Assembly (NCBI GenBank): GCA_020347085.1
Contig: CP070769.1
Span: 1,786,345 to 1,791,400 of the forward strand
DNA from: Desulfobacterales bacterium
GTDB lineage: Bacteria > Desulfobacterota > Desulfobacteria > Desulfobacterales > C00003060
DNA length: 5,056 nucleotides
Direction: 5' to 3'
The notes beneath the pieces were generated by a model. The model saw nothing but the letters and a program-made list of their open reading frames with translations, ran no database searches and was not told the DNA's origin. The translations under genes were made by a program, and so were the position numbers. Positions 1 through 4,873 of this stretch are shown piece by piece; position 1 is the stretch's first letter; every line of letters starts with the position of its first letter.

Positions 1-111
1 ATAGCAGCTGTTACAATCCTCGTCAGAGACGTTCCTCATATGTAACTTGCAAAAGTCGGAGCTGTAGCCTCTAAACTTGCATGTTTCACACTTTGGTTTC
101 TTTTGCCCCAT
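1..111 (-). CDS. Cys-rich small protein, N-terminal part (runs off the window)
   Basis: The reading frame begins with ATG at 111-109 and is open to the window edge, giving 37 residues with no stop. A GAGGG lies about five bases before the ATG, and an in-frame TGA lies a few codons further upstream, so this is the first possible start. The visible part begins MGQKKPKCETCKFRG and has metal-type spacing: C8-x2-C11, C21-x2-H24 and C33-x2-C36. Three such pairs in 37 residues suggest a zinc- or iron-sulfur-binding module; I do not recognise the family. It is not a c-type haem protein in the visible part, because there is no CxxCH. It lies on the same strand as the magnetosome-type genes, 198 bases after mamN, so it may belong to the same cluster or start a new unit. 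The full length and any downstream domain are outside the window. Confidence 0.6.
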   Translation of the reverse strand, partial: MGQKKPKCETCKFRGYSSDFCKLHMRNVSDEDCNSCY

Positions 112-309
112 AATGCCCTCGCTTCACACCAATTGCAGCAATAGAGTAATGGATCAAAAGTAGCTGGCTCAGGCCCAGAGCGCATGGCGTACGGGAAAAA
201 CCATCTTGTCTCGTGCCTTGCTTGCGCTTTATACCGCTTTTGATACCCACTACTTCAGCACTCCATTACCCTAACACTCCGTGAATGGTTATAGACCACC
301 TACCCTCAA
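112..309. other. Intergenic gap after mamN, mostly a palindromic element
   Basis: The 198 bases between the mamN stop and the Cys-rich gene show no convincing reading frame. The central 124 bases form the nested inverted repeat listed separately. No hairpin followed by a T-run on the minus strand is seen, so a classical terminator for mamN is not supported. On the minus strand a TATAAA (233-228) could be a -10 box for the Cys-rich gene, but no good -35 sits at the right distance. Confidence 0.5.
146..269. repeat. Nested inverted-repeat element, about 124 bp (MITE-like or long hairpin)
   Basis: Three arm pairs are nested in the right order. GTAATGGA at 146-153 matches TCCATTAC at 262-269. TCAAAAG at 154-160 matches CTTTTGA at 237-243. 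AGCGCA at 179-184 matches TGCGCT at 223-228. An alternative inner pairing uses AGTAG at 159-163 with CTACT at 250-254. The outer arms can be read as TA-ATGGA...TCCAT-TA, which would suit an element that duplicates a TA target, but two bases are too few to prove it. There is no coding capacity inside. It could be a non-autonomous mobile element, a structured 3' untranslated region, or a transcription barrier after mamN. Confidence 0.5.
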
Positions 310-2139
310 TCAAAAAAACAGACACAAATAACTAACATATACACTCGAAACAGACAGGAACAGGAACATAACCGGAATTCCGATTTCTGCAAACTGCTCA
401 AAGGTTATTGTGTCCCCAGCGGAAAGGTTCAACCGATTCCGATTCCGTAAACTAAAATTCTCCACCAGTGTGGCAGATACAGGGCCAGCAGTTGCCCCGA
501 CAATGGTAGCGGAAGAGCCGGCCAGAACGCCCAGTGAAAGTGCCCACCAGATGATATGGTGAGGCGGCATCAGACCGAATCCCAAAACAACCGGCAAGAA
601 CAGGGTTGTTGTGGGGCCCGCGTTCAAAAAAGCGGTCAAGAACGCAGCAGACCACATCAAGATCAGACACAGAAGCCACGATTTACCTGAGGAAAGAGCC
701 ATAATACACTTGGAGACGTGTTGTAACAGGCCTGAGGCCTCCAGGCCTCCCACCACGATAAATAACCCTGTGAAGAAAAGAATATCTTTAAAGCCTACCC
801 TGTTGACCAGGGTCCTTCGGTCAATCCCGCAGAACGTAAAGAGCGACAACCCCCCAAACAGGGCGACTGTTGCTGGGTTCAAAGATATCTTTTCAGATAT
901 GATGAAGAGGAATATGACGTGGCATGACACAAAGGCCGCCCTTCTTAAGGCCTTGCGCTCCCTGTAGGTAAACGTGGGGCGCCGAATCTGGCTTTGAATG
1001 GCATGTTGCTTGTCAGGCACGGCAAAAGCACCGATTTTCAACTTAAGAAATATCAGCAACACGCCCAAGAGAATCAAGCAGATCGGCATCATGAAAATGA
1101 CAAACTCATTGAACCCGATTCCGGTTTCCGAAGCGATCAACATATTGGGGAAATCGCCCACCATGGTCGAAGCGCCTCCAAGATTGGAAGAGATGATCTC
1201 ACCGATAATGAATGGCTTAGGGTCAAACCCAAGGATTGCGCTCAACCTCAGGGTCATCGGCACCATGACAAGGATGGTCCCCAGATTGTTCACAATAAGC
1301 GAAAAAAAATATGTGCAGAGACAAAAGAGAACGAGAATTCTTAACATGCTCGCTCCCGCAAACAGGCTTATCCTGTATGCTACATAGTCAAAGAATCCTG
1401 CTTCATCCAAAACGACCGAGATGATCCCCATCCCCAGCAACAGTGAAATGGTGTCAAACTTGATCGCAAAAAAGGCATCCACGGGACCATATGTTCTTAA
1501 AAAGATCCCCATAAACAGAACTATCCCAGCAAACGAGAGGACAATGAGTGCCCGGTTCAAAATGTTTTTGTAAATCAGGATAAACATGAGTATGGCAATC
1601 TTTAAGAAAACTAAGGTTACGAGGACTTGTTTGGGTAAGGAGAGAGCGTGCTTTTTCAATGTCATGCTTTTTAGGATCTTTTTGTCCAGCAATGAGTCAT
1701 TCATCCTTACCAAGAGTACTTTTTTTCGTCCATGACGGATAACGGTCATCTTCAGCGTGGCCCCAATTCCCTTGGAGTTTATAATATGCCTTGCTGTCTC
1801 TAGCGAAGATATAAGTCGTCCGTCCAGTCCCACGATCTGGTCACCGGGTTTGAGTCCCGCACGCTCTGCCGGAGAGCTTGGTTCGATATGCCCCACAATG
1901 AACGCAGGCGGACTAGCGCCAGGCTGCCACACAATAATCTCCGCGCCCATATTCCCCGGACCGTGAAGTTCCAGGGATGGCTCACCGTATAACCTGTTTT
2001 CAATATCTTTTCCCCAAAATGACCAGAAAAGGAGGAAGCAAATCACACATAGAAAGAGGATTACCTTTAGGTTAAAACCTTCAAGTCCCACAGCGGCTGA
2101 GGCCATATAGGGCCTGGCCCGCATGGTCTTGGTCAACAT
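310..2139 (-). CDS. mamN: MamN-type magnetosome permease with an N-terminal PDZ domain (609 aa)
   Basis: Membrane transporter of the ArsB/NhaD/CitMHS superfamily. The MamN branch is thought to move protons or other ions across the magnetosome membrane, keeping lumen pH suitable for iron mineral growth. In order: one membrane segment (about 25-42); a PDZ domain (about 65-147) with the ligand loop GLKPGDQIVGLDG at 95-107; then a permease of roughly ten or more hydrophobic segments (about 171-609). The permease carries NLGGASTMVGDFPNMLIA (319-336), DILFFTGLF (452-460) and WWALSLGVLAGSSATIVGATAG (531-552), which closely match MamN of Magnetospirillum as I recall it. That protein is about 437 residues with no PDZ, so the front 170 residues are an addition. 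The start is well supported: GGAGG lies eight bases before the ATG, and the ATG overlaps the previous gene's TGA (ATGTTGA), implying coupled translation. The transported ion is not shown by the sequence. Confidence 0.88.
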   Translation of the reverse strand: MLTKTMRARPYMASAAVGLEGFNLKVILFLCVICFLLFWSFWGKDIENRLYGEPSLELHGPGNMGAEIIVWQPGASPPAFIVGHIEPSSPAERAGLKPGDQIVGLDGRLISSLETARHIINSKGIGATLKMTVIRHGRKKVLLVRMNDSLLDKKILKSMTLKKHALSLPKQVLVTLVFLKIAILMFILIYKNILNRALIVLSFAGIVLFMGIFLRTYGPVDAFFAIKFDTISLLLGMGIISVVLDEAGFFDYVAYRISLFAGASMLRILVLFCLCTYFFSLIVNNLGTILVMVPMTLRLSAILGFDPKPFIIGEIISSNLGGASTMVGDFPNMLIASETGIGFNEFVIFMMPICLILLGVLLIFLKLKIGAFAVPDKQHAIQSQIRRPTFTYRERKALRRAAFVSCHVIFLFIISEKISLNPATVALFGGLSLFTFCGIDRRTLVNRVGFKDILFFTGLFIVVGGLEASGLLQHVSKCIMALSSGKSWLLCLILMWSAAFLTAFLNAGPTTTLFLPVVLGFGLMPPHHIIWWALSLGVLAGSSATIVGATAGPVSATLVENFSLRNRNRLNLSAGDTITFEQFAEIGIPVMFLFLSVSSVYVSYLCLFF

Positions 2140-2152
2140 ACGTCATCCTCCA
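2133..2152 (-). promoter_or_regulatory. Strong RBS and stop-start overlap coupling CDF and mamN
   Basis: On the minus strand GGAGGATGACGTATGTTGA holds a full GGAGG Shine-Dalgarno eight bases before the mamN ATG. The CDF stop TGA overlaps that ATG. The site lies inside the last codons of the CDF gene, so the two proteins are probably made from one message by coupled translation. Confidence 0.8.
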
Positions 2153-3017
2153 TGGGTTTGAAATGAACCAAGACCATCTCAAGGTCTCTTAATTTTTCCA
2201 GAAGAACCTTTTTGACCCTGTCTGCAATCAGGTGCCCCTCTCGCATGCTGCAATGTGAATCCACAAGGATATCCAACTCAGCCCAGATTTTTTGACCAAT
2301 GTGCCTTGTTTTCAGCCCTGACACGCCCCGAACATCTTCAATCCTTTCAACAATGGTCTCTATTTCCTCGCCATATACATCGTTGACCGAAGAATCCATC
2401 AGGGCCTTAACTGAATCAATAAGGATTTTGATACTCACCTTGATTATAACAGCGACCACAAAAAGGGCGGCAACAGGGTCCAGGTGATGGAAACCGAGTC
2501 TGGCCCCCACAACACCGATTATCACTGCAAAAGAGGAAAAGCAGTCAGCCCTGTTTGCCCATGCATTGGCAAGAATAGTCTGACTCTTGAGCTGGGTGCC
2601 TGCGCAGCGCATGAAGCGGAACAGCATTTCATTCGCTCCAATGGATATTATAGCCATAAGCAAGGCGGAAAAATGCGGCGGCGTGCTCGGCTCATTTAGC
2701 AGGTGGTTGATGGAAACAGAGATCAGGGTAACGGCTCCTGCAATGATCAACAGGCTTATGAAGCCTGCAGCCACAAACTCTACTTTGCCGTACCCAAAAG
2801 GATATCTGCTGTTCGCGGGTTTGTTGCCGATTTTATGGCTCAACATGATGGCAAATGCCGTGACAATATTTGAGGCCGAGTGCAGGCCATCAGCCATGCA
2901 TGCCTTACTGCCGCTTGTAATGCCAACGGTAAACTTCAAGATGACCATGACAAGGTTACTCCAGATGCCTGCCCAAGCAGATAAGCTACCGCATTTTTCA
3001 CAACGCACTGAAGGCAT
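2133..3017 (-). CDS. mamB: Magnetosome CDF-family transporter, MamB/MamM type (294 aa)
   Basis: Cation diffusion facilitator; MamB and MamM form a complex that brings iron into the magnetosome and starts vesicle formation. The protein has an N-terminal C6-x2-C9 like both MamB and MamM, about six membrane segments (about 16-205) and a cytosolic C-terminal domain (about 210-294). MamB-like stretches are SGSKACMADGLHS (35-47), GNKPANSRYPFGYG (64-77), ANAWANRAD (150-158) and LMDSSV (206-211). The C-terminal domain is MamM-like: W245, E247, H262 and H285 fall where MamM has W247, D249, H264 and H285. The gene sits where mamM sits in Magnetospirillum (mamL-mamM-mamN), so MamM is the alternative name. 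Oddity: the membrane metal site reads H46/N50 in TM2 and A154/D158 in TM5, lacking the acids I expect at 50 and 154. AGGA lies four bases before the ATG. It overlaps mamN by seven bases. Confidence 0.85.
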   Translation of the reverse strand: MPSVRCEKCGSLSAWAGIWSNLVMVILKFTVGITSGSKACMADGLHSASNIVTAFAIMLSHKIGNKPANSRYPFGYGKVEFVAAGFISLLIIAGAVTLISVSINHLLNEPSTPPHFSALLMAIISIGANEMLFRFMRCAGTQLKSQTILANAWANRADCFSSFAVIIGVVGARLGFHHLDPVAALFVVAVIIKVSIKILIDSVKALMDSSVNDVYGEEIETIVERIEDVRGVSGLKTRHIGQKIWAELDILVDSHCSMREGHLIADRVKKVLLEKLRDLEMVLVHFKPMEDDVC

Positions 3018-3030
3018 AAGTTCCTGAACC
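3005..3030 (-). promoter_or_regulatory. Ribosome binding site of the CDF gene
   Basis: Read on the minus strand, the start region is GAGGTTCAGGAACTTATG. AGGA lies four bases before the ATG, and a GAGG lies a few bases further upstream. This supports the ATG at 3017 as the start, which also places the CxxC at residues 6 and 9 as in MamB and MamM. Confidence 0.6.
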
Positions 3031-3043
3031 TCGTCCTAAATTG

Positions 3044-3057
3044 CGCCCGCAAGGGCG
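3044..3057 (-). promoter_or_regulatory. Short GC hairpin just before the CDF start
   Basis: CGCCC (3044-3048) and GGGCG (3053-3057) enclose a four-base loop, giving a five-pair GC stem that ends about 26 bases before the CDF ATG in the transcribed strand. It shares 3053-3057 with the outer arm of the larger inverted repeat, so the two folds exclude each other. No T-run follows, so it is not a typical terminator. Confidence 0.35.
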
Positions 3058-3184
3058 GGGAGGCTTCACTCTTTGAACTGCAACAGCGAGCGCATTCCCT
3101 GTCCCGAATCATCCGGACGGCAGGGCGCTTCAATTTGTTTTAGATTTGCGGCTCACAACTTGACATAAAGTGAAGCCTTCGCCC
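3053..3184. repeat. Inverted-repeat element, about 130 bp, in the CDF leader
   Basis: The outer arms GGGCGGGGAGGCTTCACT (3053-3070) and AGTGAAGCCTTCGCCC (3169-3184) pair, with ten bases perfect (AGGCTTCACT/AGTGAAGCCT). An inner imperfect stem pairs AGCG 3089-3092 with CGCT 3126-3129, CCCTG 3097-3101 with CAGGG 3121-3125, and GTCC 3101-3104 with GGAC 3115-3118 (base 3101 can be in only one of the last two pairings). There is no open frame inside. This is the shape of a miniature inverted-repeat or REP-type element, or of a long folded 5' leader on the CDF message. Its arms differ from the element at 146-269. Confidence 0.5.
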
Positions 3185-3267
3185 AAACAGTATGAGATTC
3201 GTATTTCGAATTTATTTTGTGCTAGAAAAAACACGAATTCTATAACCAAGGAAGTAAAATGCCTACC

Positions 3268-3552
3268 TCAGAATTCCTCCTCATCGAATTCCTCGTAGGT
3301 TTTTCTGTTGCGCTTAGTCTTGAAATTGTTCCTCCTTAACATCTGAAATTGCCTTTTCAGCCTATCTTCCCTTCCAATGCCGACAAAGTGCCTGATCAGA
3401 TACCCTACGGTCCCTGCCATGGCGATAACAAATATCAATCGAATACGCACCATCTTTCCCCAAAAGATATAGACGGGCACATGGTCAAAGTTTTGAACGC
3501 CAAACAGTACAACCAAAGCCGTCACAACGATGGTCGTGAAGGTCTTTAACAT
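3268..3552 (-). CDS. mamL: MamL-like small membrane protein (LapA/DUF1049 type, 94 aa)
   Basis: Small two-pass membrane protein. Hydrophobic segments lie at about 5-20 and 38-58. The first runs into VLFGVQNFDHVPVYIFWG (15-32), the FxxxNxxxVxVxF pattern of LapA-domain proteins, the family to which MamL is related. MamL is needed for magnetosome membrane formation in Magnetospirillum and ends in a basic tail. Here residues 61-84 are strongly basic and are followed by an acidic end, EEFDEEEF (87-94), which I do not recall from MamL. The mamL assignment depends mainly on fold pattern and on position directly before a MamB/MamM gene and a MamN gene; sequence similarity to MamL is weak by eye. The start ATG overlaps the TAA that closes the upstream extended frame (ATGTTAA). 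Only a modest GAGATGGA precedes it. A plain LapA-family protein is the alternative. Confidence 0.6.
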   Translation of the reverse strand: MLKTFTTIVVTALVVLFGVQNFDHVPVYIFWGKMVRIRLIFVIAMAGTVGYLIRHFVGIGREDRLKRQFQMLRRNNFKTKRNRKTYEEFDEEEF

Positions 3553-3662
3553 CGGTCCATCTCGCTATTCTTTGGTTTCATGCATGTTAAACAGTCACCT
3601 GTTACGATTGGCCTATTCATTCCATTAAGTGGCGCGAAGTGCTTCCGCCGCCTTTCCCCTCA
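3546..3662 (-). pseudogene. In-frame continuation of the upstream gene past a TGA, with a degenerate magnetochrome-like motif
   Basis: Directly after the TGA at 3662-3660 the same frame stays open for 37 codons and ends at TAA (3548-3546). That TAA overlaps the next gene's ATG by the same arrangement as the CDF/mamN junction. The peptide contains RPIVTGDCLTCM, which lines up with the P-H-x-x-R-G-x-C-x-x-C-H core of magnetochrome c-type haem domains, but with Met instead of the haem-ligand His and no PH pair. Read this as the lost or read-through C-terminus of a 164-residue protein. A chance open frame of this length is quite possible, so the motif and the stop-start overlap carry the argument. 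An independent 24-codon gene from the inner ATG (MNRPIV) is another reading. Confidence 0.4.
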
Positions 3663-4043
3663 CGGCTGCCACGGCTGATACGCCCAGCCCGCCTGTGGAT
3701 ACAAGGCTCTGTTGGCCATCGGACTTCTCAAACCCGGAAGCGCTTGTTGGGTGACTGGTTTCCATTGCAAACCGGATACAGGTCGGGGCGACAGGGGTCG
3801 CCACGCAAGGCTGTTAAACCTTGCGGGATGGTACATAAATGGCTTCGGGCCCATCCCGGGCTTCCACTCCTTGACAGTGAATGTCTGATTAAAGGCGGCA
3901 GCCGCCAAGGCCTGGGGACTTCGCGGCTTTTCCCTGTCGTGTTTAAATACGGAGACAAGTACCAGGAGAACACACAAAAACACTGCTCCGACCAGAAACC
4001 AGACTGTCCTGTCACTACCCAGGCCTTTTATCTCTTTGAGCAT
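3660..4043 (-). CDS. Single-pass Trp-Pro-rich protein, unknown function (127 aa)
   Basis: I do not recognise this as a named family. One membrane segment (13-33) anchors the N-terminus. The rest is rich in Pro, Trp and Arg with a spaced W-[K/R/Q]-P motif: W60-K-P, W81-R-P, W94-K-P and W125-Q-P. The pieces SPMANRALYPQ (107-117) and PFMYHPAR (68-75) loosely echo the P-H-x-x-R-G stretch of magnetochrome domains, but there are no CxxCH motifs; the only Cys (C24) is in the membrane. The start overlaps the polyferredoxin gene by 16 bases, with a weak GGGAAG before it, so the two are probably co-translated. The TGA stop may be premature: the frame runs on for 37 codons to a TAA overlapping the next gene's start. 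Good frame length, overlap and membrane segment support a real gene. A magnetosome role is inferred only from its neighbours. Confidence 0.65.
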   Translation of the reverse strand: MLKEIKGLGSDRTVWFLVGAVFLCVLLVLVSVFKHDREKPRSPQALAAAAFNQTFTVKEWKPGMGPKPFMYHPARFNSLAWRPLSPRPVSGLQWKPVTQQALPGLRSPMANRALYPQAGWAYQPWQP

Positions 4044-4873
4044 CGAACTTCCCGCGCCAAATCAAACGATGTAACCAGCCTAACATGTTCGCACAGGGTA
4101 CATTCCAGGCAACGGATACATTCCCCTGAATCGAGATCCGCATAAACATTCAGGTCCATGGGACAAATTGTCGTACAGGTTTCACAACCGTCACATTCCG
4201 GACTCGCTTCAAGGCGTATCATGCTGTACCGATTAAAAAAGGACAGCAGCGCCCCTATCGGGCAGGCCACTCTGCAAAACGGTCTCTTGCTGACAACAAA
4301 CCAGATCAAGAATCCAAACAGAATGACTAGCGACAAGTAAAATATCGGCCCCGGCCCTCCGGGCAAAACGGGCAGGCCGGTGGACGGATTCATCGGGTTC
4401 CATAGTGCCCACGGTATCCCCGCAGTCAGGGTTCCTGCCGGGCAGAGCTTGGAAAACCATAGTTCGCCGCTTCTGTAAGGAATGATAAAGACGAGAAAAA
4501 CCAACACCAGATATTTCACAAATTTGAACGGATAGGGGATCTTGAACTTCTGGGACTTGATCTTGTACATCAAGTCCTGCAAAAACCCGAATGGGCAGAC
4601 CCAACCACACGCCATCCGACCAATTGTAATACCGACCAGGGCTATGAAACCGATCAGATAGAACGGAACGGTTTGAATCGCCATAAAGTGCTGCATGGTC
4701 CCTATAGGGCATGAGCACAGGGCGGTGGGGCAGGCATAACAGTTCAAGAAAGGCACACAAATCGCCTTTAAGATGCTAGTATTCACGGTCTTGGTATAGA
4801 GCGATCCAATATAGCTGTTGGCCAGAATTGTACTTGATAATTGCGTTACCCGCCTAAAGGTTGAAAGTGTCAT
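4028..4873 (-). CDS. Membrane 4Fe-4S polyferredoxin, NapH/MauN type (281 aa)
   Basis: Integral membrane iron-sulfur protein of the NapH/MauN/CcoG-like group, which passes electrons between the quinone pool and partner redox proteins. N-terminal NCYACPTALCSCPIG (44-58) is followed by about three or four membrane segments (near 71-88, 118-133, 177-195). Two C-x3-C-P motifs follow segments: ACGWVCPFG (88-96) and FCRVACPIG (199-207). At the C-terminus lie C227/C230/C233/C237-P, a standard 4Fe-4S site, and C252/C255/C258/C261, a second site with C-x2-C at its end instead of the usual C-x3-C-P. No in-frame start lies between the ATG and an upstream TAG, and RRVTQLSS fits the family's usual N-terminus, so the ATG at 4873 is kept although no Shine-Dalgarno lies close. 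It heads the gene run and overlaps the next gene. NapH-like proteins have, as I recall, been noted among mad genes of deltaproteobacterial magnetotactic bacteria; I assign no mad number. Confidence 0.85.
   Translation of the reverse strand: MTLSTFRRVTQLSSTILANSYIGSLYTKTVNTSILKAICVPFLNCYACPTALCSCPIGTMQHFMAIQTVPFYLIGFIALVGITIGRMACGWVCPFGFLQDLMYKIKSQKFKIPYPFKFVKYLVLVFLVFIIPYRSGELWFSKLCPAGTLTAGIPWALWNPMNPSTGLPVLPGGPGPIFYLSLVILFGFLIWFVVSKRPFCRVACPIGALLSFFNRYSMIRLEASPECDGCETCTTICPMDLNVYADLDSGECIRCLECTLCEHVRLVTSFDLAREVRCSKR

Larger units (their letters stand above)
3018..3267. other. 250-base gap between mamL-like and CDF genes
   Basis: No gene is supported here. About half of it is the inverted-repeat element at 3053-3184, and the rest, next to the mamL-like stop, is AT-rich (about 3185-3250), with an ATTCG-TATTT-CGAAT dyad at 3197-3211. 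On the minus strand I see no clear -35/-10 pair for the CDF gene. The gap is the only large break in an otherwise tight gene run, so it may hold a second promoter or simply an insertion. Confidence 0.5.

Noticed and set aside
611..967. Plus-strand open frame of 118 codons
   Set aside because: It lies entirely opposite the well-supported mamN gene and its translation shows no domain or membrane pattern; it is a shadow.
994..1387. Two overlapping plus-strand frames of 116 and 129 codons
   Set aside because: Both are antisense to the membrane part of mamN and low in recognisable features.
2587..3027. Plus-strand frame of 146 codons
   Set aside because: It is antisense to the CDF gene, whose conserved family motifs are all on the other strand.
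3160..3165. TTGACA on the plus strand as a -35 box
   Set aside because: No -10 lies 16-18 bases downstream and no plus-strand gene follows it.
3136..3267. Open frame of about 43 codons following the TGA of the mamL-like gene
   Set aside because: The sequence is AT-rich, runs through one arm of the inverted repeat, ends at no gene junction and shows no motif, unlike the continuation at 3546-3662.
3639..4145. Plus-strand frame of 168 codons, longer than the minus-strand gene here
   Set aside because: It has no clear domain, crosses the end of the polyferredoxin gene on the opposite strand and has no good ribosome site. The minus-strand frame has a membrane segment and operon overlaps.
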